From Porticoccus sp. (GTDB lineage: Bacteria; Pseudomonadota; Gammaproteobacteria; Pseudomonadales; Porticoccaceae): 64,000 bases of DNA. Position 1 is the stretch's first letter, and each line of letters begins with the position of its first letter. The stretch is taken from NCBI GenBank assembly GCA_023261185.1, contig JALRJN010000064.1:1-64000 (forward strand), written 5' to 3'. Shown piece after piece: positions 49,421-58,519 of this stretch. The position numbers and the translations under genes are program-made. Under the pieces are notes generated by a model, which saw nothing but the letters and a program-made list of their open reading frames with translations, had not been told where the DNA came from and ran no database searches.

Positions 49421-52400
49421 TTACATATTGCGTCGGTACAGCCCACCCACCCGGTAAAGTGCCTCACTCATCTGCCCCAGGGAGCAACTCTTGGCCACGT
49501 CCATCAGGCATTCAAAGGTATTGCCTCGACTCAGCACCACCTGCTGTAACTGCTTCAGGGCTTCATCACACTGTCCGTGGTGCAGCGCCTTGTAGGCATT
49601 GAGGTTTTCGACCTGTTGCTGCTTTTCAGCATCATCGGAACGAGCCAGTTCGCGGCCTTCAATAGTTTCCTCAGCACCGGCTTCCGGCAGGAACGTATTG
49701 ACTCCAATCAACGGCAAAGAGCCATCGTGCTTACGATGCTCGTAATACATGCTCTCTTCCTGAATTTTACCGCGCTGATACATGGTATCCATGGCTCCCA
49801 GCACCCCGCCGCGCTCGGAAATTCGTTCGAACTCGGCGTACACCGCCTCTTCCACCAGATCGGTCAGTTGCTCGACGATAAACGAACCCTGCCAGGGGTT
49901 TTCGCAGAAGTTGAGCCCGAACTCCTTGTTAATAATCATCTGGATCGCTACCGCACGGCGCACGGATTCCGTCGTCGGCGTGGTAATCGCCTCATCGTAG
50001 GCATTGGTATGCAGACTATTAGTGTTATCGAAAATCGCGTAAAGCGCCTGCAACGTGGTGCGAATGTCGTTGAAACTCATCTCTTGCGCATGCAGGCTGC
50101 GACCGGAGGTCTGGATGTGATATTTCAACATCTGGCTGCGGGGGCTGGCCCCGTAGCGTTCTTTCATGGCCCGCGCCCAGATGCGCCGCGCCACCCGCCC
50201 CATCACCGTGTACTCCGGGTCCATACCGTTGGAGAAGAAGAAGCTGAAGTTGGGTACAAAGTCATCCACCTTCATGCCCCGCGCCAGGTAATACTCCACC
50301 AGCGTAAAGCCATTGGACAGGGTAAACGCCAACTGCGAGATCGGGTTCGCCCCGGCCTCGGCGATGTGATAGCCACTCACCGACACGCTGTAGTAGTTGC
50401 GCACCTTGTTGTCGATAAAGAATGCCTGCACATCACCCATCATGGTCAGGGCAAAGGCTGTGGAGAAAATACAGGTGTTCTGGGCCTGATCTTCCTTGAG
50501 AATATCCGCCTGCACAGTGCCGCGCACCGCCGCCAGGGTTTCGGCACGGATGCGTGCATAAGTTTCGGCATCCACCAGCTTGTCACCGCTGATACCCAGC
50601 AGCGCCAGGCCCAGGCCACTGTGCCCCTCGGGCAAGTCACCGGCGTACTGAGGGCGCGGTTTGTCGCCGAACCAGGCATCGAGTTTCTGCTGTGTCTCAT
50701 CCCAGAGATTATTTTCTTTGAGGTATTTCTCCACCTGCTGATCGATGGCGGTGTTCATAAAGAACGCCAGAATCATCGGCGCCGGACCGTTGATGGTGAT
50801 CGACACGGAGGTGGTCGGCGCACACAGGTCGAAACCGGAATAGAGTTTCTTCATGTCGTCCAGCGTGGCGATCGACACCCCGGAATTACCCACCTTGCCC
50901 CAGATATCGGGACGTGGGTCCGGATCAGCGCCGTACAGGGTCACCGAATCAAACGCGGTGGACAGTCGTGCAGCGGCCTGCCCCCGTGACAGGTAATGGA
51001 AACGGCGGTTAGTACGCTCCGGCGTACCCTCGCCGGCAAACATGCGGGTGGGATCTTCCCCCGCACGCCGATAGGGAAAGACTCCGGCGGTGTAGGGATA
51101 ACTGCCGGGCAGGTTTTCCGCCAGCAGGAAGGCCAGCAGTTCACCCCAGTCCTTGTAGGGCGGCGGTGAAATTTTCTGAATCTTCAGGTGACTGAGGGAT
51201 TCCACATAGTTATCACCCGTGATGTCCTTACCGCGCACCTGGTAACAGTACTGGTCGGCCTCAACTCCAGTCTTTCGGGTGGGCCATTCCTGTAACAAGC
51301 GAATGGATTCACCACTGAGATCGGAAACTGCCGCGTTATAACGCTGGCGCAGGGTGCGCAAGGTGTTGTCCACTTCACCATCGGTTAACGCGGACGCAGG
51401 GTAAAGCCCCAGGGGTTCCGGGCGCTGTGGATCATCCAACTCACCTAGCACCTGGTAATGGTGGTAAGCCGTGGCTGCCAGTTCCGCCTGCTGCACATTT
51501 CGGGCTTTCACCTGTCGGGCACTTTCACTGATTTCCGCCAGATAGCGCACCCGGCTGCCGGGAATTAACGCTACAGACCGTGATTCCTCAAGCTCATCAC
51601 CGGAGGGCGGCAACCAACGCTGCTCATCCAGACCTGCCTTGTTCACCAGCAAGCGGCACAGGTGGAAGAAGGCTCGATTCACACCGGGGTCGTTGAACTG
51701 GCTGGCGATGGTGGGATACACCGGAATCTGGTCGCCACTGACATCAAATGCATTGCGATTGCGCTGCCACTGCTTGCGAATATCCCGCAGGGCATCTTCG
51801 GCACCGCGCTTGTCGTATTTGTTGAGAATCACCATGTCGGCGTAATCGATCATGTCGATCTTTTCCAACTGGCTGGCCGCGCCGTAGTCGCTGGTCATGA
51901 TGTACAGGGAGAAATCCACCAAATCGACAATCTCGGAATCGCTCTGGCCGATACCGGCGGTCTCCACCAGCACCAAATCGTAGCCGAGGGATTTCAGAAA
52001 CAGGGTAACGTCTCCGAGCATTTCGCTGGTGGCCAGATGCTGGCGGCGTGTAGCCATGGAGCGCATATAAATTTGCGTTGATGACAGGCTGTTCATACGG
52101 ATGCGATCGCCGAGCAACGCCCCGCCGGTACGGCGGCGCGTCGGGTCCACCGCCAGCACGGCAATGCGCATGTCCGGGCGATGCAACAAAAAACGGCTCA
52201 ACAACTCATCCACCGTACTGCTCTTGCCTGCCCCACCAGTACCGGTCACACCAACCACTGGGGTGTTCCCCGCAGCCAGCTGCCAGGTTTTTTTCAGCCG
52301 CGCCAGTTCGGCGTCGGACACAGCCCCTTCCTCGATGGCAGAGATCATCTGCGCCACGGCAATTTCATCATCGATGTTCGGGGAAGATGGCGACAGCGTC

Positions 52401-52864
52401 GCGGCCCGCGCCTGCCGCGCCCGAGCCACCAGGTCCTCGATCATGCCGGTCAGACCCATTTCCATACCGTGGGTGGGGTGGTAAATACGGTTCACCCCGG
52501 CCGCTTCCAGCTCGGCAATTTCTTCCAGGGTAATAGTGCCGCCACCGCCGCCAAACACCTGAATGTGCCCGGCATTGTGCTCCTGCAACAGTGCCATCAT
52601 GTAGCGGAAATACTCCATGTGCCCGCCCTGGTATGAGCTGATGGCAATCGCATCGGCATCTTCCTGAATCGCCGCCCGCACTACATCGTCAACACTGCGG
52701 TTGTGGCCAAGGTGAATCACCTCCACGCCACTGGCCTGAATCAGCCGTCGCATCACATTAATGGCGGCATCGTGACCATCAAACAGTGAAGCCGCGGTCA
52801 CAATGCGTAGCGGCGTGGTGTCAGCCGCCGGTTGTTGCTGTTGTTCTGGTATGACAGCAGTCAT
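49421..52864 (-). CDS. icmF: Fused isobutyryl-CoA mutase IcmF
   Basis: This B12-dependent mutase with its own G-protein chaperone interconverts isobutyryl-CoA and n-butyryl-CoA. The 1147-residue protein has an N-terminal cobalamin domain with the ligand histidine H31 (LFDGHDAA), a MeaI-type GTPase with P-loop GTGGAGKSS (208-216), a linker, and the C-terminal acyl-CoA mutase barrel. Substrate residues point to IcmF rather than methylmalonyl-CoA mutase: Phe in GVFPYRRAGEDPTRMFAGEG where the latter has Tyr, and Gln in DQAQNTCIFS where it has Arg. The start at 52864 is preceded by GGGGG. It diverges from a GntR-type regulator across a 183-bp region with a perfect palindrome. Confidence 0.95.
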   Translation of the reverse strand: MTAVIPEQQQQPAADTTPLRIVTAASLFDGHDAAINVMRRLIQASGVEVIHLGHNRSVDDVVRAAIQEDADAIAISSYQGGHMEYFRYMMALLQEHNAGHIQVFGGGGGTITLEEIAELEAAGVNRIYHPTHGMEMGLTGMIEDLVARARQARAATLSPSSPNIDDEIAVAQMISAIEEGAVSDAELARLKKTWQLAAGNTPVVGVTGTGGAGKSSTVDELLSRFLLHRPDMRIAVLAVDPTRRRTGGALLGDRIRMNSLSSTQIYMRSMATRRQHLATSEMLGDVTLFLKSLGYDLVLVETAGIGQSDSEIVDLVDFSLYIMTSDYGAASQLEKIDMIDYADMVILNKYDKRGAEDALRDIRKQWQRNRNAFDVSGDQIPVYPTIASQFNDPGVNRAFFHLCRLLVNKAGLDEQRWLPPSGDELEESRSVALIPGSRVRYLAEISESARQVKARNVQQAELAATAYHHYQVLGELDDPQRPEPLGLYPASALTDGEVDNTLRTLRQRYNAAVSDLSGESIRLLQEWPTRKTGVEADQYCYQVRGKDITGDNYVESLSHLKIQKISPPPYKDWGELLAFLLAENLPGSYPYTAGVFPYRRAGEDPTRMFAGEGTPERTNRRFHYLSRGQAAARLSTAFDSVTLYGADPDPRPDIWGKVGNSGVSIATLDDMKKLYSGFDLCAPTTSVSITINGPAPMILAFFMNTAIDQQVEKYLKENNLWDETQQKLDAWFGDKPRPQYAGDLPEGHSGLGLALLGISGDKLVDAETYARIRAETLAAVRGTVQADILKEDQAQNTCIFSTAFALTMMGDVQAFFIDNKVRNYYSVSVSGYHIAEAGANPISQLAFTLSNGFTLVEYYLARGMKVDDFVPNFSFFFSNGMDPEYTVMGRVARRIWARAMKERYGASPRSQMLKYHIQTSGRSLHAQEMSFNDIRTTLQALYAIFDNTNSLHTNAYDEAITTPTTESVRRAVAIQMIINKEFGLNFCENPWQGSFIVEQLTDLVEEAVYAEFERISERGGVLGAMDTMYQRGKIQEESMYYEHRKHDGSLPLIGVNTFLPEAGAEETIEGRELARSDDAEKQQQVENLNAYKALHHGQCDEALKQLQQVVLSRGNTFECLMDVAKSCSLGQMSEALYRVGGLYRRNM

Positions 52865-52945
52865 GAATACCCCCGAGATCGCAGTTGCGGGGCACCAACG
52901 TCGGACAAGGGAAACCCCGCCTATTATTAATAGACCAAAGAATGC

Positions 52946-52970
52946 TGACATATTGTCGGACAATATGTCA
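52946..52970. promoter_or_regulatory. Perfect 25-bp palindrome, predicted operator of the GntR/FCD regulator
   Basis: TGACATATTGTC and GACAATATGTCA flank a single central G at 52958. The core TTGTCGGACAA fits the TNGTNNNACNA pattern bound by FadR-type GntR proteins. It lies midway between divergent icmF and the regulator gene, so it could control both. Confidence 0.82.
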
Positions 52971-53047
52971 ATTATGGAAAAGTCTGCTATTCTCGCCCTA
53001 TTGACTGTTTATCGCGGTACCGGAAGCCCGCAAAGGAACCACACAAC

Positions 53048-53779
53048 ATGCCAACATCCGTCAGCTTTGACCGCCTCGCCCACCAACCCGCCTACAAAGT
53101 GGTCAGCGAAAAGATCCGCAACGCCATTGTCAGTGGTGAGATTGCCGCGGGAGACCTGCTACCCACCGAAACCGATCTGGCAGAACAGTTTGGCGTCACC
53201 CGCTCCACCGTACGGGAAGCCATCCGGCTGCTGGAACACGGCGGCATCCTCGGCCGCGCCGGACGCAAACGGCTGGTCGTCACCCTACCTGGCATGGAAG
53301 CCGTGGGCCGCTCCGTCAGTTCCGCCATGTTGATGCACCAGGTCACCTACGAAGAACTCTGGCAGGTGGCCATGGGGCTAGAGCCCCTGGCTGGCAAACT
53401 GGCCTGCCTGTCGGCTACCGACGAAGAAAAGCAGTTGCTGGCAGATAACCTGGCGCTTACCGAACAGGTGATGGACAACCACGACGCGCTGCTGAAAGTA
53501 GAAATCGAATTTCACAACCTGGTCGCCGAAGCCACCCACAACAATGCCCTGCTGCTGGCCCGCGCCCCTCTCAACGAGCTGTTCTACCCCGCCTGGGGCG
53601 CCATCATTCGCGCCCTGTCACCGGGTGAACGCATTTTGGTGGCTCACCAACATGTCTACGATGCCATTTGTGCGGGCGATCAGGACAAAGCCGAAGAGTG
53701 GATGGAAAAGCATATGCGCGACTTCCGCCGCGGTATTGAAATGGGCAATCTGGGATTTGATCAGCCGGTGCAGGGGTAA
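53048..53779 (+). CDS. GntR-family transcriptional regulator (FCD subgroup)
   Basis: This 243-residue DNA-binding protein has an N-terminal winged helix-turn-helix (about 15-80; DLLPTETDLAEQFGVTRSTVREAIRLLEHGGIL) and an all-helical FCD ligand domain (about 105-235; EIEFHNLVAEATHN and HQHVYDAI carry candidate metal-binding residues). Family members usually sense an organic acid or CoA ester and repress the adjacent pathway. Divergent orientation with icmF and the shared palindrome suggest control of icmF. The ligand is unknown. Confidence 0.92.
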   Translation: MPTSVSFDRLAHQPAYKVVSEKIRNAIVSGEIAAGDLLPTETDLAEQFGVTRSTVREAIRLLEHGGILGRAGRKRLVVTLPGMEAVGRSVSSAMLMHQVTYEELWQVAMGLEPLAGKLACLSATDEEKQLLADNLALTEQVMDNHDALLKVEIEFHNLVAEATHNNALLLARAPLNELFYPAWGAIIRALSPGERILVAHQHVYDAICAGDQDKAEEWMEKHMRDFRRGIEMGNLGFDQPVQG

Positions 53780-53824
53780 ACCACAATTTCAAAATTGTTG
53801 TTTATACCCATTGATAGCTCGATA

Positions 53825-53847
53825 GGTTATATTTCCGAAATATAACC
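53825..53847. repeat. Perfect 23-bp AT-rich palindrome
   Basis: GGTTATATTTC and GAAATATAACC flank one central C. It lies in the 264-bp non-coding gap after the GntR gene. A smaller palindrome ACAATTT-CA-AAATTGT (53783-53798) is nearby and could act as a weak transcription end. No family could be assigned to the larger one. The rest of the gap contains nothing I recognise. Confidence 0.55.
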
Positions 53848-54043
53848 AATTGTGATACCTCTCAGACAACACAACACGGCAGGGACAGCAAAAAGAATGA
53901 GACAGGATGTCATTTCTAATTGAAACAAATCACCTTTTCAGACACCGGGCTTAGCCTCAAAGAGCTTACATCAACGTACAGCCTATCTGGTCGTATAGCT
54001 CTGCCACGACTTAACCGTGAACAGTATGCAAAAAGGAATATGC

Positions 54044-54583
54044 ATGTTCAAAAAATTTATTAATGGCTTAGTATTTGGAGCAGGTTTCACTATTTCATTT
54101 ATTGTTCTGTGGTTTCTAGCGACTTTTTTTATACAGCCTTTACTATCGGAGTCACTACTTGAACACTTAAACAACCATCACGTCGAAATAACACAAGAGC
54201 AATCTACCTCGCTTCAACCAAAAAGTACTACAACAACTAAAAAGAGCCCACTCTCTTTTCATGAATTAAGCATTGATGAACAAATACAACAGTCAAGTGC
54301 TATTGCTGTCGCCAGATATGAACCAACAGGCAGTGGCCAAGTAGATGCAATCATCACAGAGTTTCTTAAAAAAGATCCCACCACAAGTATTTATTACAAT
54401 GTGGGTGATAAATTCCCAGCGGCAAGTTATACACCAAAGAAAAATACAAATTACGGCGATGGTGTAGTTATATTTTTTACAGGGTCACCAGCTTCAATGA
54501 GGGCATCGATGTCCTTTTCAGGTGACCGAATACTAGGACTTGGGGACCTCCCGCTAGAACTCTTAAGAAAAAAATCTGAATAA
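54044..54583 (+). CDS. Unrecognised membrane-anchored protein
   Basis: The 179-residue protein has one N-terminal membrane helix (about 7-32, with core GFTISFIVLWFLATFF). A polar threonine/serine/lysine-rich linker (about 50-75) leads to a compact C-terminal domain (about 78-175; FHELSIDEQIQQSSAIAVA and YGDGVVIFFTGSPASM). The ATG at 54044 has AAAAGGA at the right distance. I do not recognise the domain. The gene is AT-rich compared with its neighbours and is followed after 58 bp by an SPFH protein gene in the same patch, so the two may form a unit. The orientation of the C-terminal domain is not certain. Confidence 0.75.
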   Translation: MFKKFINGLVFGAGFTISFIVLWFLATFFIQPLLSESLLEHLNNHHVEITQEQSTSLQPKSTTTTKKSPLSFHELSIDEQIQQSSAIAVARYEPTGSGQVDAIITEFLKKDPTTSIYYNVGDKFPAASYTPKKNTNYGDGVVIFFTGSPASMRASMSFSGDRILGLGDLPLELLRKKSE

Positions 54584-54641
54584 AACAAAATAACCAACAT
54601 TAATGGCATGGCGATTAATTTAGAAAAAAGGATTTTGCGAT

Positions 54642-55580
54642 ATGACAAAATTATTTTTATCAGTTTTATTTTTAATAATTTGGGCAATTATTGTTTTAAA
54701 TAAATCAAATGGAACCCCTGCTGAAAGAAGGATCAATATAGTCGGATATTTATGCTGGGGCGCCTCTGCCATATTGCTCTTGATGTCGGTCGTGATCACT
54801 GTACCTGCCGGCCATGTAAAAGTTGCCACCCTCTTCGGGAAAGTCCAAGACAATAACTATCGCGAAGGCTTACATATTGTAAATCCACTTTTGGCATTCA
54901 CCGCATTTGATTTAAGACAAAAAACCCACATGGAAACCGCGGGCATTCCCGCAGAAGACAAGCTCATCACAAAAACGGATGTTTCGGTTCAATACAGGAC
55001 TGTCGGCGAGATGGCACCTGACATATTAAGAAATACCGGAACAACAGAAGCTCTGATTCAAGTACATATGATTCCAAAACTTAGATCTATCCTTCGCGAG
55101 CAGGGCAAGGGTGTTGCTGTATCCCAAGATTTTTTCAAGGAAGCAGTTCAGCGGCAATTACAGGAAACCCTGCAACTCGGCCTGGCAGAGTTTCTAGCGC
55201 CAAAAGGGTTGCAAATAGAAACAATCCTCATACGTGATGTTCAATTGCCAGAGGTTATTCGAACAGCCATCACCGAAACAAAGAAGAGAGAACAGGAAGT
55301 TTTAAAGCAGCAAGCTGAGTTAGAGCGATTTGCCACGGAGCAGGATCAAAAAGTCAAGCAGGCGGAATCTGAACTTAAGGCAGCCAAGCTGGAAGCACAG
55401 AAAATTAAAGAGTTGGCTGATGCAGAAGCCTACAAGATTAACGTCATCAATAAAACTTTGGCACAGTCGCCCAACTACATCGAACTGAAGAGGGTCGAAC
55501 AGTGGAATGGCGTTCTTCCTGTCTACGCCGGAGGTGAAAACATCCCGATGATAGATCTACGAAAGACAGGCAAAAATTGA
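54642..55580 (+). CDS. SPFH/prohibitin-family membrane protein
   Basis: This 312-residue protein has two N-terminal hydrophobic segments (about 2-20 and 32-54), an SPFH/Band 7 domain (about 55-225; VPAGHVKVATLFGKVQDNNYREGLHIVNP is written here in parts: VPAGHVKVATLFGKV and REGLHIVNPL) and a coiled coil (about 220-285) typical of ring-forming stomatin/prohibitin proteins. AAAAGGA precedes the ATG. Such proteins organise membrane microdomains or proteases, but no FtsH or NfeD partner is adjacent. It probably shares a transcript with the unrecognised membrane protein upstream. Confidence 0.88.
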   Translation: MTKLFLSVLFLIIWAIIVLNKSNGTPAERRINIVGYLCWGASAILLLMSVVITVPAGHVKVATLFGKVQDNNYREGLHIVNPLLAFTAFDLRQKTHMETAGIPAEDKLITKTDVSVQYRTVGEMAPDILRNTGTTEALIQVHMIPKLRSILREQGKGVAVSQDFFKEAVQRQLQETLQLGLAEFLAPKGLQIETILIRDVQLPEVIRTAITETKKREQEVLKQQAELERFATEQDQKVKQAESELKAAKLEAQKIKELADAEAYKINVINKTLAQSPNYIELKRVEQWNGVLPVYAGGENIPMIDLRKTGKN

Positions 55581-55596
55581 TTACAAACCGTCCTGC

Positions 55597-55628
55597 AAAA
55601 AAAAGCCGCGCAATGCGCGGCTTTTTTA
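55597..55628. terminator. Bidirectional rho-independent terminator
   Basis: AGCCGCGC-AAT-GCGCGGCT (55604-55622) has T-runs on both sides when read on either strand. It sits between the convergent SPFH and SDR genes. Confidence 0.87.
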
Positions 55629-55676
55629 TCTGAGTGCGAGACAAAAATCTTCACAACACCAACATTTCATTCCTTA

Positions 55677-56492
55677 TCAAGCCGAAGGATGCCACCCCGC
55701 ATCCGCCCAGAGCTCCCCTGAAACCACCGAGTTGGAAATCATAAAGCAGATAGCATCGGCTATTTCTTCGGGTTTGATGAGTCGACCCAGCTGGGTAAAG
55801 GGCAGAATATATTTCTCGATATAGTCATCACCCATGGCGCGGACCATTGGGGTATCGGTAAAGCCGGGGTGAATCACGCCGCAACGCACACCGTGGAAGG
55901 TGGCCTCTTTGGCCAGGGTCGAGGCCGCACCTTCCAGCCCCGCCTTGGTGGAAGCGTAAGACACCTGCCCTTTATTGCCCTGGGAGGAAATGGAGCCGAT
56001 AAAGACCACATTACCCTGCACGCCTTCATCGGCGGCCCATTTTTTCAGGCCGTTGGCGGCACGGTGTTCGGCCACACGAGCGATCAATTCCATGGCCCAA
56101 TAGACCGGGGCGATCAGGTTGACGTTGACCACCATTTCGAAATTTTCCTGCGGGTAAATGCTGGCCTTGCCGGTTTCTTTATTGACGCGTACAGCGAGGT
56201 CATCGCGGGTGATACCGGCGGCAGGTACGCAGATACTGACGACCCCGTGATCCTTTTCCATCTGGTCATAAACTGATTGGCGAAACTCGGCATCGGTGAC
56301 GTTGCCCTGAAATGGCACGGCGAAATCGCGCCCGGCCTGGGCATTGATATCGGCAGCCACCGCGTCGATACGATCGGTCATATCCACCACGGCGATTTTT
56401 TTGACGCCACGCTCGGCCAGCAGAGTAGAAACTGCCTGACCAATGCCGCTGGCCGCACCTGTTATCACTGCAACTTTATCTTTAATCTGCAT
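55677..56492 (-). CDS. Short-chain dehydrogenase/reductase, FabG-like
   Basis: This 271-residue NAD(P)-dependent oxidoreductase has the dinucleotide motif GAASGIG (about 12-18), the catalytic serine in GSISSQGN and the YxxxK motif in SYASTKAGL. The tail PEEIADAICFMISNSVVSGELWADAG is typical of the FabG/acetoacetyl-CoA reductase branch. After the Rossmann beta2 the sequence has DMTDRID, which favours NADH, though this is a weak indication. Substrate unknown. It stands alone on the minus strand. Confidence 0.88.
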   Translation of the reverse strand: MQIKDKVAVITGAASGIGQAVSTLLAERGVKKIAVVDMTDRIDAVAADINAQAGRDFAVPFQGNVTDAEFRQSVYDQMEKDHGVVSICVPAAGITRDDLAVRVNKETGKASIYPQENFEMVVNVNLIAPVYWAMELIARVAEHRAANGLKKWAADEGVQGNVVFIGSISSQGNKGQVSYASTKAGLEGAASTLAKEATFHGVRCGVIHPGFTDTPMVRAMGDDYIEKYILPFTQLGRLIKPEEIADAICFMISNSVVSGELWADAGWHPSA

Positions 56493-56698
56493 TTAATCAC
56501 TCCCACCTTTTTTTGAGCGTGGCAGAGTATAGCAACCTTTGGGGTTATTACGTTCAGTCCCCGTTAACCGCCTATTGCTATCCACATCTGCACTGACGCG
56601 ACCCAATAACATTGATCTCTCGTTGTTGAATCACCGCGTGCCTGACGACAATTGCGGTATGATGAACACCTTCTTTTTTACGCTGATCAAGGCCCATC

Positions 56699-56977
56699 AT
56701 GAGAGCACTCCTCCGAAAACTGTTTGCCCCGGTGCTTAACCCATTTGAATCTGGCAGCGATGAATACGTTTATCGATCATCCCACCGAAAAATTCTGATT
56801 GCCTTGGGCCTGCTGTTTCTGCTGCTATCATCCGGCTGCCTGTTCGCGTCAATCACTGCAGAGGCTACCGCCGGGCTTCTTCCCACCACGGTATTTTTTG
56901 TGGTGGGCTCAGTGTGCGAAATTGTTGGCTGGCTGGGCAACGAGCGGGCCGTGGCCAGAATCTGGAAAAGCCGGTGA
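56699..56977 (+). CDS. Small two-helix membrane protein of unknown function
   Basis: This 92-residue protein has two predicted membrane helices (about 32-52, LIALGLLFLLLSSGCLFASI, and about 60-80, LPTTVFFVVGSVCEIVGWLG) with basic ends (MRALLRKLF and RIWKSR). I do not recognise the family. The ribosome site is weak (AAGG at a distance of nine bases). It is flanked by convergent and divergent genes and so is transcribed alone. Confidence 0.65.
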   Translation: MRALLRKLFAPVLNPFESGSDEYVYRSSHRKILIALGLLFLLLSSGCLFASITAEATAGLLPTTVFFVVGSVCEIVGWLGNERAVARIWKSR

Positions 56978-57072
56978 TACCAGAACCCCGCCCTGGAAAA
57001 ACTGTTACTTTTCACCGCCCACCGGCAACGTTCTAATAGCTGAGCAACACCGCACAACAACTGCTGTTGGCA

Positions 57073-58320
57073 TCAGGTATAAGCAGCCTCACCATATTTT
57101 TTCTTCCACCAACGGATGGTGAGCGGAACGGATACATTCAGCAGGAAGGCACAGAGCATTAGTGTGTAAAAGGCGTCGACCGTCATGATGTGGTATTGAA
57201 CATAGGCGATATCCATGACCACAAACGCCAGCTCGGCTCGTCCCAGCATGCCAAAACCGATCATCCAGCTCGCAGGCCAATCAAAACTGCCGGTATAGCG
57301 CGCCGCGAGTGATGCGGAGAGCACCTGCCCCAAAAACAGGCCAACGAATAGCAACAAGCCCTGGGGCAACACGGAAATAAATACGTCGAAATCAAATACC
57401 AGTTTGGTGCCGAGAGAGACAAAAAACACGGGGCCAATCCATGAGAAAGCCACGTTATCGATAATCTGTTTGGCCTGGCCGTGAAAGTCGATCTGTTCAC
57501 CTGGGTGGAAATCAAAGTATTCCCGCTTGATCACCAGGCCCGCCATGTAGGCTCCCACTGCCGGGTGAAAGCCGAAATGGTGTCCGGTGATCGCCACCAG
57601 AACCGCTACCAGTAGCAGCGCCAGCACCGTGTATTCGCCGCGTGCCATGGACAAGATCTGACGCAGACTGAAACGACCGATAAAAGGAATTCTCGCAACC
57701 CAACCCTCACTGGCGGGGAACAGCCAGGCGCCGAGAAAGGTAATCAGCACAAAGAACATCAGCGCTTTACCCACTACCAGTGCGATACCCGCAAACGACA
57801 GGCTGGCCTCCCCTGTGGCCATGGGCACCATCACGGCCACCAGCGCCAGGGAGGCGATGTCGTCCAACACCGCAGAGGTCATAATGCCGGTGGCTGCCGG
57901 GGTTTTGCTGAGCCCTTCGGTTTTGAGTGACACCATGGTCAGCGAGACGGCTGTGGCGGTCATGGCCAACCCACAAAGCAGGGCCATGTTGTTGTCGCCC
58001 CAGAAATAGAGAGTGGCAAAATACGCCACCGTAAATGGCACCACCGCGCCAAAAAAGGCGATACCCCAACTGCGCTTGATACTGCTGAGAAAATTGCCGG
58101 TATTTTCCTCAAACCCCAGGGCAAACATGATAAGAATGATGCCCAACTCCGAAAAATCCTGGATAAAGACCGGCATTTGTTCCGGTAGCCAACCGAGATT
58201 GACCATGATCGCACCGAAAAACAGGTACCAGAGTACTGGGGTCAGCCGGGTGTGATGGGCAGCAAAAGATGCGGCAAAAACTCCCAGCCAGATAATGGCC
58301 AGCAATGACAAATCGTGCAT
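57073..58320 (-). CDS. Cation:proton antiporter (CPA2 family)
   Basis: This is a 415-residue inner-membrane transporter with about 12 hydrophobic helices. The CPA2-type motifs are ALGFEENTG in helix 3, TATAVSLTMVSLKTEG in helix 4 and the ion-binding VLDDIASLALVAVM with paired aspartates in helix 5. The protein ends without an RCK/TrkA-N domain, so it resembles the short NapA-like exchangers rather than full KefB/C. Na+ or K+ specificity cannot be told from sequence. AGGAGC precedes the ATG. Confidence 0.9.
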   Translation of the reverse strand: MHDLSLLAIIWLGVFAASFAAHHTRLTPVLWYLFFGAIMVNLGWLPEQMPVFIQDFSELGIILIMFALGFEENTGNFLSSIKRSWGIAFFGAVVPFTVAYFATLYFWGDNNMALLCGLAMTATAVSLTMVSLKTEGLSKTPAATGIMTSAVLDDIASLALVAVMVPMATGEASLSFAGIALVVGKALMFFVLITFLGAWLFPASEGWVARIPFIGRFSLRQILSMARGEYTVLALLLVAVLVAITGHHFGFHPAVGAYMAGLVIKREYFDFHPGEQIDFHGQAKQIIDNVAFSWIGPVFFVSLGTKLVFDFDVFISVLPQGLLLFVGLFLGQVLSASLAARYTGSFDWPASWMIGFGMLGRAELAFVVMDIAYVQYHIMTVDAFYTLMLCAFLLNVSVPLTIRWWKKKYGEAAYT

Positions 58321-58428
58321 GGTGAAGCTCCTGGGACCTGAAAATCATTATCCAACGATAGGGCCGAGAGCGGAACAAAGACGATCCATCACACAGAAAA
58401 AACTCGCACCTTTACTGATTTACCTCAA

Positions 58429-58453
58429 CAAAAACAGGGCCCTATAGGGCCCT
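58429..58453 (-). terminator. Rho-independent terminator of katG
   Basis: AGGGCCCTATAGGGCCCT (58436-58453) is a perfect palindrome followed on the minus strand by GTTTTTGTTG. It is about 65 bp beyond the katG stop. Confidence 0.75.
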
Positions 58454-58519
58454 ATTGTGGGTGGTATCGCCAGTTGTTGATGTCAACTCTGGCTTACCAA
58501 GGCTATTTTGAAGTGATGA

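Noticed and set aside
49577..50989. Long open frame antisense to icmF, about 470 codons
   Set aside because: It lies wholly within the conserved icmF coding sequence on the other strand, and its translation is a histidine/arginine-rich shadow without any family resemblance.
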